Notes under the pieces: model-generated
Databases searched by the model: none
What the model was told of the DNA's origin: nothing
What the model saw: the letters and a program-made list of their open reading frames with translations, nothing else
In this document: positions 15,839 to 24,942 of the stretch, piece by piece
Numbering within the stretch: position 1 is the first letter of the stretch
How the letters are laid out: every line of letters begins with the position of its first letter
NCBI RefSeq assembly: GCF_002101965.1
Contig: NZ_LQQA01000012.1
Location: 84,653-148,652, forward strand
Direction: 5' to 3'
Source: Mycolicibacterium wolinskyi
Lineage (GTDB): Bacteria; Actinomycetota; Actinomycetes; Mycobacteriales; Mycobacteriaceae
Length of the DNA stretch: 64,000 bases
Translations under genes and position numbers: made by a program

Positions 15839-16476
15839 GGGGTGTTCCATCCGGGTTTGGCGGCTGCTTCGGCGCGGCGCCGCAGGTCGGCAAGGTCGTC
15901 GCGGGTGTCGATGAACAGCTGGGTGAGCAGCTCGCGTTCGACGTCGCATTCGGCGAGCTCTTGCATCCGGATCGCATGGTCGCGGAAGGCGTTTCGATAG
16001 GCGGTGTCCAGAACGTCGCGAGCGTATTGGCCGGCGTTCTCCCGTGGCGCGATGGCGTCCTGGTAGGCGTCGAACAGGTAGATGGCCAGGCCCTTGAGTT
16101 GATGCGCGGTCGGCAGCCGATCGGGGGACAGTGCGAATGTGCTGGGCTGGGTTCGGGCCAAGTCGAGCACGGCGACCGGATCGGGATCGTGGCCGGCGGC
16201 GACGAGGGTGCGGATGAGCTGGTATGCCCAGCGGGCGCGGGGCCGCCAGATCGCGGTGTCGGGAACCAACTCGAGGATGGCTCGGACACGGGTTGCGGGC
16301 AGCCACAGCAATGCGCCGATCAGCTGGTGTTGGGGTTCGGTCTGCTCGACGAAGGCCTCGGCGCGCCAGTCGTCGGCGGGGCGCTCCTCGAGGTCGTTGT
16401 CGCTGAGTCGCAGCCAGGAGTCATCGCCGGACACCGTGGTCCCCGATTCAAGGGTTTGCACGGCGCTCGGACTCAT
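15835..16476 (-). CDS. DnaB N-terminal-domain-like protein without helicase domain
   Basis: 213 residues. The segment from about residue 46 (TEPQHQLIGALLWLPATRVR...RWAYQLIRTLVAAGHDPDPV) resembles the N-terminal domain of replicative helicase DnaB, but there is no Walker A/RecA-like domain. It could therefore bind primase or host DnaB rather than unwind DNA. Overlaps both neighbours by ATGA. Inference: a host-replisome adaptor or inhibitor acting on plasmid entry. Confidence 0.65.
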   Translation of the reverse strand: MSPSAVQTLESGTTVSGDDSWLRLSDNDLEERPADDWRAEAFVEQTEPQHQLIGALLWLPATRVRAILELVPDTAIWRPRARWAYQLIRTLVAAGHDPDPVAVLDLARTQPSTFALSPDRLPTAHQLKGLAIYLFDAYQDAIAPRENAGQYARDVLDTAYRNAFRDHAIRMQELAECDVERELLTQLFIDTRDDLADLRRRAEAAAKPGWNTP

Positions 16477-16754
16477 CGCGGGATCTCCTTGTCGATGATG
16501 GTGTGCACCACGGCGTAGGCGGCGCGGCCGATCCGGATGCCGTCGTCGAGGAACTGGGCGACGTCGCGGCCGTCGCGGCCTTCGACGAAGTCGGGGTCTT
16601 CGATTGGGCCGCGCAGCTGGGAAAGTTCTTCGCAGGCGCGCTGAAACGAGGAGATGCCGGCGGCGATCTCGGTGAGGAGCTTCTCGCGGGTGCGGCCGAC
16701 CAGTTCGTTGTGCTCGTCGTAGTCGGTGGCGGTGGGTAGATGGTGAATTGTCAT
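16473..16754 (-). CDS. Array protein T, hypothetical, paralogue of gene D
   Basis: 93 residues, MTIHHLPTATDYDEHNELVG then a helical body. The conserved C-terminal half (FVEGRDGRDVAQFLDDGI, GRAAYAVVHTI) matches protein D at 8054-8305. Second gene of the nrdH unit. Function unknown. Confidence 0.8.
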   Translation of the reverse strand: MTIHHLPTATDYDEHNELVGRTREKLLTEIAAGISSFQRACEELSQLRGPIEDPDFVEGRDGRDVAQFLDDGIRIGRAAYAVVHTIIDKEIPR

Positions 16755-16799
16755 GTCGTTACGGTCCTTTCGCGGGATTGGCCATGTGGCGGCGGGCCG

Positions 16800-17042
16800 T
16801 CAGGCCACTGCCATCTGAGCGGCCAGGGTCTTGATGCGGTCGGGCCGGAATCCCGACCAGTGCTGGTCGCCGGCGACGACCACGGGGGCCTGGAGGTAAC
16901 CCAGGGCCATGACGTAGTCGCGGGCTTCGCTGTCGAGGGTGATGTCAACTTTTTCGTAGTCGATGCCCTGCTTGTCGAGGGCCTTATAGGTCGCGTTGCA
17001 TTGGACGCAGGCGGGCTTGGTGTAGACGGTAATTTGAGACAT
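16800..17042 (-). CDS. nrdH: NrdH-type glutaredoxin-like redoxin
   Basis: 80 residues, MSQITVYTKPACVQCNATYK at the start. The CVQC active site, the thioredoxin-like length, and the conserved cis-Pro region (YLQAPVVVAGDQHWSGFRPD) all match NrdH redoxins, which reduce class Ib ribonucleotide reductase and accept electrons from thioredoxin reductase. First gene of a seven-gene unit. On a plasmid it may boost dNTP supply during strand synthesis after transfer (inference). Ribosome site GGAGGCC. Confidence 0.9.
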   Translation of the reverse strand: MSQITVYTKPACVQCNATYKALDKQGIDYEKVDITLDSEARDYVMALGYLQAPVVVAGDQHWSGFRPDRIKTLAAQMAVA

Positions 17043-17468
17043 TTCTGGCCTCCGTTGAATTGAGTTGGCGGGGTTTATATTTACTGATTCTACTGGCACT
17101 TATTGGGTTATGCCACACCTATCCACAAGATCTTTATTGCACTTTCCTATCGTTTATCCACCTCCAAAATGATGTACGCACCGATACGGCTAGCACCGCT
17201 TCATCAGATGTCTGCTGCCATTCTTTTTCCGTTTCTGGCAGGGTAGTTACCGCTGGTTGCGGCGTGTAATGCAAGGTTTCGGGCGGAAAGTTTTCAGTGA
17301 GCGTAGCGAGCGTCTCGGAAAAGTTTTCGCGCCGGAGGCCGCAGCGGATGCGGAGCCGATGGCCTTGCATGGAATCGCCGAAACAAGCGCATAATTCCAA
17401 CTGCAGAAACGGGGAGCTGTTGTTTGTGATGCCGCGCCGATAATTACTGTTGGTTCGCGAATTCGTGA
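17043..17468. promoter_or_regulatory. AT-richer control region with DnaA-like boxes and a long palindrome
   Basis: Gene-free and lower in GC than its surroundings at 17080-17230. DnaA-box-like CTATCCACA (17119-17127) and TTATCCACC (17154-17162). An imperfect palindrome spans ATGCAAGG (17269-17276) to CCTTGCAT (17363-17370), with GAGCGTAGCGAGC (17299-17311) at its apex and AAGTTTTC-type arms. The apex matches the core of repeats R1-R6 and R8, so this is a distant member of the same palindrome class, upstream of nrdH. Confidence 0.65.
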
Positions 17469-17528
17469 TTAATCTGTGACGTGATGGGCCGGTAGCGCCG
17501 AAGGCGTTTCCGCACGGCGTTCGGCCGG

Positions 17529-17570
17529 GAGCCGCGGGCCCGCCGGCTGGCTGCTCGGCGGGCCCGGCTC
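17529..17570 (-). terminator. Terminator-like hairpin after the DUF932 gene
   Basis: GAGCCGCGGGCCCGCC pairs with GGCGGGCCCGGCTC. No T-run follows, so it may be a weak or factor-assisted terminator. Confidence 0.45.
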
Positions 17571-17578
17571 TGTTCGGG

Positions 17579-18619
17579 TCAGAGGGTTTGCAGCATCGTG
17601 AACGCCGTGGTCTTGAGCGTCTGGGCGCTGCTTCCGGCGGTGACCGCGCGTAGCGCGCGGACGGCTTCGGGGTTGCCGCGGCCCCGAACCTTGGCGTGGT
17701 GGTCGACGTACTCGGTGACCGCGTTGTAGGCCCCCCAGCGGGTTCCGGCGACCGGTGCGACAGTGGGGGAGGACACCCACAGTTTGACGATGCCGCTGGC
17801 TTGTTCGCGGCGAGCGTTCTTGGCTGCCAGGCTGGTTGCGCCGTCGACGTCGACGAGACGGTTGGCGAAGGCGCAGACCTCGTCGGTGTCCATCAGGGTC
17901 GCGTAGAGGTGGGCGGCCTCGGACTGGAACACGTCCAGGTAACGCCACGCCATCCGCAGGGCCTCGCGGGCTTGCTGGATGGCGATGCGGGCGCTGCCGG
18001 TGTGGCGGATCGCGAAACTGGCCTTGGCTTCGCGAATCGCTGCGGTCTGGGTGTTGGCGCATACCACGCGGACCGGGGTCACGATGCCGCGGAACGCTGC
18101 GGTGCCGTCATGTGAATTCAGTGCGGCGATATACAGGTCGGTGCGGTCTTTCGAGCCGTCCTTGCCGTCGAACACCATGGTTTCGGGCAACTTCAGGGTG
18201 ACGAACGTTTGGCGGCCGCCATTGAGGGCACCAGCGGTTTCGAACACCGCGCCGCTCTCGTCAATGAGCGCGGTCAAAAAGTCGCACGAGCCCTCGTTCT
18301 GCAGGGGCTGATACTTGCTGCCGACGACACCAAGCACGTCGATCTGCCCGGGGACGATGGGGTTATCGCGCACGGTGGCGTAGTGATCGGGCACAACGAG
18401 CGGGTCCGGGGCGATCACAGTGCCGTCTGCGGTCACGATGGGTTCCTGAGCGACCTGCAACGGCACCTTGCGCACGTTCCATCGGGCAAGGTGGGCGGCC
18501 TCCAAAACTTCCTGCGAGGTCATGAGGTGGCCGACCTGCTGGCCGAGTTGGTGCCAGGCGTCAGTCTGCGAGTCGGCGAAGCTGACGCGGCCACGGGTGG
18601 AATCGAGTTGGTGAGCCAT
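17579..18619 (-). CDS. DUF932 (phage/plasmid-like TIGR03299 type) protein
   Basis: 346 residues, MAHQLDSTRGRVSFADSQTD, then WHQLGQQVGHLMTSQEVLE, typical of the DUF932 start. The C-terminal half contains PVRVVCANTQTAA and a WGAYNAVTEYVDHHAKV segment, also typical. DUF932 proteins are widespread on phages and conjugative plasmids, often near oriT in leading regions; their biochemical function is not established. Preceded by a long palindrome (18718-18800). No membrane segment. Confidence 0.85.
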   Translation of the reverse strand: MAHQLDSTRGRVSFADSQTDAWHQLGQQVGHLMTSQEVLEAAHLARWNVRKVPLQVAQEPIVTADGTVIAPDPLVVPDHYATVRDNPIVPGQIDVLGVVGSKYQPLQNEGSCDFLTALIDESGAVFETAGALNGGRQTFVTLKLPETMVFDGKDGSKDRTDLYIAALNSHDGTAAFRGIVTPVRVVCANTQTAAIREAKASFAIRHTGSARIAIQQAREALRMAWRYLDVFQSEAAHLYATLMDTDEVCAFANRLVDVDGATSLAAKNARREQASGIVKLWVSSPTVAPVAGTRWGAYNAVTEYVDHHAKVRGRGNPEAVRALRAVTAGSSAQTLKTTAFTMLQTL

Positions 18620-18961
18620 GGTGAGAACCTTTCGCGAGGGGGCGACTCGGGGCCGCCCGTTCTGTTTGCCTGTCCGGCAAGGAGATCGAGAACCGGCGTC
18701 AGGGCCGGGTAAGCAGCAAGGGCCCGGCGGAGCCGGTTTCACCGGCGAGCGCAGCGAGCCGCGAAACCGGTGCCGAGCCGTAGGCCGAAGCGGTGCCCTT
18801 GTGCGGCCGGACCGCCGGTTACGATCGGAGGCCGGAAGGCAAACCACATCGTGGGCCTACGCCGGAAGGCGTAGACGTATCCCGCAGCGCCGCAGGCACT
18901 TCCGCTTCGCCGAGCCGAGCGGGCTGCAGAGGTTCGTGTCCTCCACAGCCCGCCCGGTCAA
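18620..18961. promoter_or_regulatory. Control region with long palindrome before DUF932 gene
   Basis: Nested palindrome from AAGGGC (18718-18723) to GCCCTT (18795-18800) with CCGGTTTC (18733-18740) pairing GAAACCGG (18763-18770); apex GAGCGCAGCGAGC at 18747-18759. The gene-proximal part (GGCCGCCCGTTCTGTTTGCC) resembles the same position upstream of the ParB-like gene. A further hairpin CCTACGCC/GGCGTAG lies near 18857-18873. Confidence 0.6.
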
Positions 18962-20635
18962 CTACTCGGCGTCCTCGCTGGGTTCGCCGTCCTGGTCCTC
19001 GGCTTCGTCGGCCTGCAGGCTCTCGTCGTATACCTCGTCTGCGGTCCGCTCACCGACGATGACCTGTTCGACCGGGGTCAGCTCGTAGGAATTGGCGACC
19101 AGGAAGCGCAGGTAGTCGACGGGCTTGACCACGTCGTAGCCGCGGTAGCGCCAGGAATCCTTGGGTGTGCGGGCTTCCAGCGCACCCAGTACCAGCCCGA
19201 GGGTGACGACCTGTGCGCGGCCATCAGCGGTCGGTGCAAGCTCGCTGACCATCTTCTTCACCGCGCCGGTCGAATCCGCGCCGAGCAGCTTGGCCGTTTG
19301 TGTCGCCCCGTGGAACTCCTTGATGAGGCCAGGGTCGCGGACCAGGCAATCTGCGACGAAGATCGCCGCACCCTTGGGCGGGGTCTTGCGGACGAGCAGC
19401 TTGGTCACGAACTCCTGGCGCACGCGAGCGGCGGCCTCGGCCATCCGGTTGAGGGCGATGACCTTGCGGCGCTCACGCCGCAATTCGGCCGCCCGCTGGG
19501 CCTCTGCGGCAGCCGCTTCCTCGCGGGCCTGCTGCGCGTCGGCGTCGGTCACGTCAGCCTCGTCCCGGCCAGTGGTGTCCTGAGCCACACGCCCCGAGAC
19601 CTGGTGACCGAGCTGCAGGCCAGCGGCTTGGTAGTCCAGGCAGTACCACTCGGGCGAGTAAATCGTTGTCTGGACCACGCTGTTGAAGTGTCGCAGGCCC
19701 TCTTCTGGGGTGGCCTCGTCGTCGTCCCGGGTGGCCCAGTCGATCGCGTCCTCGTCCACGATCTCGCCGGTTTCGGCGTCGGCGTAGCCGTCCTCTTCGT
19801 AGAGCATGACCGCCCAGTGCGCGGGATCGGTGACGGCGTCCTCGGTGGCGCGTTCCCCGTCTGCGGTACGCAGGTATTCGATTGCCAAGCAGGTGGTGTC
19901 GTCCCATACGGGTGCCTCGTCGTGCTCGATCACGCGGTAACCGCGTTCGGTGAAGTCCTGCACGGCGGCGGCATAGGCGCGGTCCCGCTCGCGCGCCTGG
20001 CGCAGCTCTTCGACGCGGAAGGCGAACCGGGTGGTCCCGGCGACGGCGATCAGCTTTTCGATTGCGTCGTCGTCGCCGTCGAACTCGCTGAGTGCGGCGG
20101 CTTCTTCCAGGCTCAGTTGGCCGGTGTCGAGTGCGGTCATGGCAGCGTTCGACTTGGCCGCTGCCGCAGCGGCTTTGACCGTGTCGCGCTTCACCGACAG
20201 CTTCTTGGCCACCTTGGTCTGTGAGACTCCGGCACTGAGCATCTGCTGGATGCCGCGTGCGCGCTGGGCCTCGGTGATGGCCTTGACGTGATCGTTGGTG
20301 ACGATCTGGTGCACGATGCGCTCGATGGTTTCTTCGCTCGCGTCGGCTGCGCTGGAGGGCAGCACGTACACCGGCACGGTGGCCAGGCCGAGTTCGCGGG
20401 CCGCAAGGGTACGCATCTGGCCGTTGCGGACGCGGATCACGTCGGCGTTGTCGGCGCTGCGGACGGCGGTGATCGGCGTCAGGACGCCATTCTCGGCGAT
20501 GCTGGCCAGGAACGACTTGTCGAGGATCGCTTCGTCACGCACGTTCTCACCGATTTCCAGCGTTGCGGGATCGAGGTGTTCGAGCGTTCCGAACTGTGCG
20601 GTCTCAACAACGTCCTGCTGGGTGGTGTCGGTCAT
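18962..20635 (-). CDS. Large ParB-like protein (ORF653/YubM-like)
   Basis: 557 residues; ATG at 20635 behind AAAGGT. The N-terminal ParB fold has the nucleotide-binding motif region IRVRNGQMRTLAARELG (about residues 66-82). A helix-turn-helix follows (AGVSQTKVAKKLSVKRDTVK), then a long acidic and coiled region and a C-terminal domain not seen in canonical ParB. No parA is adjacent; the partition genes lie at 36.6 kb. Long ParB-like proteins of this type are a hallmark of leading regions of F- and I-type plasmids, so a role in establishment rather than partition is inferred. Confidence 0.85.
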   Translation of the reverse strand: MTDTTQQDVVETAQFGTLEHLDPATLEIGENVRDEAILDKSFLASIAENGVLTPITAVRSADNADVIRVRNGQMRTLAARELGLATVPVYVLPSSAADASEETIERIVHQIVTNDHVKAITEAQRARGIQQMLSAGVSQTKVAKKLSVKRDTVKAAAAAAKSNAAMTALDTGQLSLEEAAALSEFDGDDDAIEKLIAVAGTTRFAFRVEELRQARERDRAYAAAVQDFTERGYRVIEHDEAPVWDDTTCLAIEYLRTADGERATEDAVTDPAHWAVMLYEEDGYADAETGEIVDEDAIDWATRDDDEATPEEGLRHFNSVVQTTIYSPEWYCLDYQAAGLQLGHQVSGRVAQDTTGRDEADVTDADAQQAREEAAAAEAQRAAELRRERRKVIALNRMAEAAARVRQEFVTKLLVRKTPPKGAAIFVADCLVRDPGLIKEFHGATQTAKLLGADSTGAVKKMVSELAPTADGRAQVVTLGLVLGALEARTPKDSWRYRGYDVVKPVDYLRFLVANSYELTPVEQVIVGERTADEVYDESLQADEAEDQDGEPSEDAE

Positions 20636-20985
20636 CTCAGTACCTTTCAGGTGGGGAGCGACCCGGAGGCCGCCCGTTCTTTTTGCCTTTTGGCACTGGA
20701 GATTTGGGCGGGTGTGGGGGAGCCGGAGTGCAAGACCCGGGCGCAAAGTCTTTCCCCCCGAAGCCAGCGGGAGCGCAGCGAGCGCGGCGAGCGTAGGGAA
20801 AGAGTTTGCGAGCCCGCAGGGCCCGGAGCGTCGCGCAGCAGCGGAGGCCGGTGTCTTGGCGCGTAGGCGAGCCACCCGCCACAATCGGAAAGTGCAAAAG
20901 GCACAAGAAAAGTCACATCACCTGCTCGACGCGACCAGCCGGCACCGCACTACGACCAGCTGATCACCGGTGGACGGCGCCCTGC
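20636..20985. promoter_or_regulatory. Control region with long palindrome before ParB-like gene
   Basis: CGCAAAGTCTTTCCC (20742-20756) pairs with GGGAAAGAGTTTGCG (20796-20810); apex GAGCGCAGCGAGC at 20771-20783. Same layout as 18620-18961, including a similar gene-proximal block (CCGCCCGTTCTTTTTGCC). Nothing else was seen here. Confidence 0.6.
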
Positions 20986-21192
20986 CTACTCGGGAACCGA
21001 TTCTGTCGCGCCAAAGCACGGCGGCCCCCACAGGCCGGCGCGCAGGGTCTTAGCCTCGTTCTCCGCCGCGGTGAGATCCGCGAACCGCTGGACCGGGCGC
21101 TTGCCGTAGGTGACGACCTGGGACATGCCAGCCCGGACCGACTCCACGGAAAAATCGCGTCCATCAGGAAGATCAAGATAGGCAAGCGTGCG
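20986..21192 (-). pseudogene. 3' half of thermonuclease gene split by a mobile element
   Basis: Encodes the C-terminal part of a staphylococcal-nuclease-like protein: TLAYLDLPDGRDFSVESVRA, MSQVVTYGKRPVQRFADL, then AENEAKTLRAGLWGP. The 5' half is at 28816-29162. Removing 21193-28815 plus one GTGCG copy joins the halves in frame (549 bases including stop, 182 residues), restoring DRYGRTLAYLDLPDG at the junction. Confidence 0.85.
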
Positions 21193-21298
21193 GTTAACTG
21201 CACTTTGGGGATCCGCCCCGCAGGAGGGTGCAGGCTCAACTTGTCGGTCGGTGCGTTTAACCTCCACGCAGATTGACCGTTCCATACAGGGGGCTGCG

Positions 21299-22525
21299 AT
21301 GGACGATGGAATCGAACCGAGACCCGTCGAAGCTCTCGATGTGCCCGCGGTGGGTGCGGTATTGCGCGGCGACGCCGGCTCGCTGCCGTGGCGAGTGGTG
21401 GACGGGTCGGGTTCCGGTGTCGACCATGTCAATGTCTGGTTGGCTGACCTCGATGCAAGCGACTGCTCGCCCGCAACGTTGCGGGCGTATGCGTACGACC
21501 TCCTGAGTTGGACTCGTTTCCTTGGCGTACTTCAGGTTTCATGGGCGCATGCGACCCGCGCCGAAGTCCGGGACTGGGTGCGGTGGTACCGGTGCCGGGA
21601 GAATCCTCAACGACGACGCAGCTCGTCGAGTTCGGATAGTCACAGACCAACTCCCGGTTCTGTTAACGAGCGCACCGGGAAGCCGTACCTGGAATCCTCC
21701 TACACACGGTCGTCGATGAATCGCCGGCTCTCCTCGCTGAGCGGCTTCTACGAGTTCGCCCTCGAATCGGATCTGGGGCCACTCATCAATCCGGTACCGA
21801 AATCGCGCGCCGACCTCACCCGGCTCGATGCGCACCGTCAACACTTTGATAATCCGCGTCCTCAGAAGCGTGCGCCGTATCGGCAGAAGCTGGTGGACCG
21901 TGCGCCGCGCGCTCTCAGCGACGCCCTGTACGAGGAGATATTCACCTCGCTGAGGACCAACCGGGACCGCGCCATCGTCGCTACGGCGATTTCTTCTGGA
22001 CTGCGCGCCAGTGAATTGCTCAGCATGCGACGCGGGATGCTCCACGCCGCCGACCATACTGCCGACATAATCCCGAAGGGCGGCAATGGAAGTCGGGTTT
22101 TGGTCCGTATCAGTCCCGCCGCGTATCTCTGGATCGCCCGCTACCTTGCTGAGCGCCCCGCAGGGCCGCCGGAAGAGTCGGTCTGGATGACATTGCGGGG
22201 CACTCCACGGCCCCTGAGCTATTGGGCCATGCGCCAGATCCTCGAGCGCAGTAACGCGCTGCTCGGGTCCAACGTCACGATGCACGATTTCCGACACACT
22301 TTCTGCATGCGTCTCGCCCAGGACGAGAACATGACCATCGCGGAGATGCAGGAGCTGATGCGGCACGCATCGATCGCCAGCACCACCCGCTACCTGCGGC
22401 CCAGCGTCACCGACCTGATCGACAAACTCGACCAACACTGGAACCGGCCACCTGCACCTCCACCCGCCCCAGCGAAAGGCTATGCCGCAGAAGACCTCCA
22501 CGTGCTGTTCGGGCGGGACTCCTGA
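21299..22525 (+). CDS. Tyrosine recombinase (TnpA-like) of the 7.6-kb element
   Basis: 408 residues from the ATG at 21299. The SAM-like N-terminal domain is followed by a catalytic domain with Arg (ISSGLRASELLSM), Lys (IIPKGGNGSRVL), HxxR (MHDFRHTFCMR), His (MRHASIAS) and the nucleophile Tyr (TTRYLRPS). It catalyses strand exchange at the element ends. Its TGA overlaps the next ATG (TGATG), so the two recombinases are translationally coupled, as in Tn554-type transposons. A GTG at 21188 extends the frame into the target gene and is unlikely to be used. Confidence 0.88.
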   Translation: MDDGIEPRPVEALDVPAVGAVLRGDAGSLPWRVVDGSGSGVDHVNVWLADLDASDCSPATLRAYAYDLLSWTRFLGVLQVSWAHATRAEVRDWVRWYRCRENPQRRRSSSSSDSHRPTPGSVNERTGKPYLESSYTRSSMNRRLSSLSGFYEFALESDLGPLINPVPKSRADLTRLDAHRQHFDNPRPQKRAPYRQKLVDRAPRALSDALYEEIFTSLRTNRDRAIVATAISSGLRASELLSMRRGMLHAADHTADIIPKGGNGSRVLVRISPAAYLWIARYLAERPAGPPEESVWMTLRGTPRPLSYWAMRQILERSNALLGSNVTMHDFRHTFCMRLAQDENMTIAEMQELMRHASIASTTRYLRPSVTDLIDKLDQHWNRPPAPPPAPAKGYAAEDLHVLFGRDS

Positions 22526-24902
22526 TGCCGCGGGTTCTCACTCGTGCACAGTCAATGCAGAGTTCGTCCGCGTTCCCCAACCATCCCGTCGAGGTGTTGC
22601 CCCCGCTGTCGCCGACCCCCGAGGACCATCCGTGGTTCGGAAACCCCGTCACCGCCACGGAGCGCGAGCGCACCATCACCGCCGGGCTTCCTCTGGTGAT
22701 GGCACGGATGAGTGAGAAGTACCGCAGTGAGGCGGAAGCCCGTAGCGGCGCCCGACTCTGGCTGAGCAGGTTGCTGGACTGGCTGGAGGGCTACGCCGGC
22801 GAAAGCTATCAAGACCGTTGGATTGCCAGCGATTCCGACAACCAGCCGAAGGCGTGGTGTCCCGCCCTGTCGACAGGATCGCACACACGGCTCGGAGCAC
22901 GGCTGTCCATCAACGCACTCATTCTGCTCGGCGTCATTCGCCCGGGCTACGACTGGCTGATCGAGAACAAGCAGGCCCGTTTCTACCGCGACTGGACAAC
23001 CACCCACGAACCAGAGGCTGGGATCGCTACTTCGCCGCCGCGCAGCAGGAAGGCGCCCCCGAAGTGAAGAAATGGCGAACCGTCACCCACCTGGTACGCA
23101 TGAGCATCGTCAACGGACTGCCGATCACCGAGCTGCACAGCCGCCATGTGTTGGCCTATCGAGACTTTCTGACCTCGACAGGCAGGATGCCGGGCGACCT
23201 TCACGCCATGTGGCATTACGGCCGCCGCGGCGGACTCTTCGCCGGCGAATCCGACGATCTACGGCGTTACCTCATCGCCAAACGCCTCACTCCCACCGAA
23301 CTGGTCGACCGCTTCGACGTGCGAGCCCCCAGCGTTCGCAGGCTTTTAATCGCCTACCTCGCTGAGATCGCCGTCGGCCAGGACTACGCCAGCCTCGACG
23401 GCACCAGCCGAAACCTCGTGAAGCTGTTCTGGAAGCCCATCGAAGACGCCAATCCCGGCATCGACACGATCAGCTTGACCAAAGCTCAAGCAGCTGAGTG
23501 GAAAGAGTGGTTGCGCACCAAACCGGACGGCACACCGCGCCGCCACGCCGAGAGCATCCTCGGAGCAGTCCGCAGCTTCTACCTCGACGTGGCCGCCTGG
23601 GCCCACGAGGATCCCTCGACGTGGGCACATTGGGCTGTCTCATGTCCGGTCAGCATCCGCGACGTACGAGGGCAGCAGAAGCGCCGGGCCCAGCGGGCGC
23701 ACCGCATGCAAGCACGCACCCGCACGCTCGCCCCGCACATCGATGCACTCGTCGCCGCAGCCCACCGCGCCTATCTGCAGGCCATCAAGTTGCAAGACAT
23801 CTCCAAGACCGCGCCGGTCGGCGAACCCTTCGACGTGCAGGGAAGCACCTACATCAAACACGCATCGGGCAAGCAGGCCGACCGGGTGCGCATCAATGCC
23901 CTGCAAGATGGAACGGAGAAGCGAGTCGACATCCCCTACACCGTCACCCGCGCCTTCATGACCTGGACGATCATCGAAATTCTGCGCCACACCGGTATCC
24001 GGATCGAAGAGATGCTCGAACTGACCCATCTGAGCGTCAAGCAGTACCGCAAGCCCGATGGCACGGTAATCCCGCTCCTACAGATCGCGCCCAGCAAGAC
24101 CGATCAAGAGCGGATATTCCCCTGCAGCCCAGAGTTGACCACCACCTTGGCGCGACTGGTCGAGTTCATCAGCATTGACGGCCGCGTCCCCCTGTGCTGC
24201 CGCATCGACACACAGGAACGCCAGGTGTCGGCGCCGCTGCCGCATCTGATTCAGATCCGCGAGGGTGGACGGTCACGGGTCATCAACCAATGCACAGTCC
24301 GAAAATGGTTGTCCGAACTCGCCAACAACATGGCTTTGACGGACACCGACGGTACGGCGCTGCACTTCACGCCCCATGACTTCCGCCGGATCTTCATTAC
24401 CGACATCGTCAACGCCGGTTTTCCCATCCACTTGGCCGCACAGATTGTGGGCCACAACAACATCGAGGTCACCCGCGGCTACACCGCTGTGTATCAGAAG
24501 GATGTCTTCGAGGCGTACGACCGCTTTATCGACAACCGCAGACAGGCGCGGCCGTCGGCCGAGTACCGTGAGCCCACGCAAGCCGAATGGGACGAATTCA
24601 TCCAACATTTCGGGCAGCGCAAGATCGCGCTCGGCAACTGCCACCGACCCTACGGATCGGACTGCACCCACGAACACGCCTGCCTCCGATGTGATTTCTG
24701 CGAAGTCGAACCGACCCAGGCTGCAAGGCTCGACGCGATTCGCGACAACCTGCGCGCCCAGGTAGACGAAGCCCAAAAGAACCAGTGGCTGGGCGACGTT
24801 AACCAACTACGCATCACCATCGAGCACGCCGACCGCAAGGCGGCGAGACTGGCAGCCCTGACCGAAGCAGCGCCGGAACTCCTTGTCCCGGACACATCCT
24901 GA
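22525..24902 (+). pseudogene. Second tyrosine recombinase (TnpB-like), frameshifted
   Basis: The first frame (22525-23067) encodes about 165 residues of N-terminal domain up to RFYRDWTTTHEP. From about 23020 the homologous continuation (RGWDRYFAAAQQEGAPEVKK) is in the -1 frame and runs to 24902. The catalytic part is intact: Arg (HTGIRIEEMLEL), Lys (APSKTDQERIFP), HxxR (PHDFRRIFITD), His (IVGHNNIEV), Tyr (RGYTAVY). A Cys-rich patch (CLRCDFCEV) lies near the end. A single lost base near 23020 explains it; no obvious slippery heptamer is present. Combined length would be about 790 residues. Confidence 0.8.
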
Positions 24903-24942
24903 CGGCCCGGAGCGACGCTCCACCCTTCTGACGTCTGGCTCG

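Noticed and set aside
14637..16289. A single 550-residue minus-strand frame
   Set aside because: It strings together three things in one frame by chance: an out-of-frame piece of the 15.8-16.5 kb region, the first part of the serine protease, and gene P. Individual starts, ribosome sites and domain content separate them.
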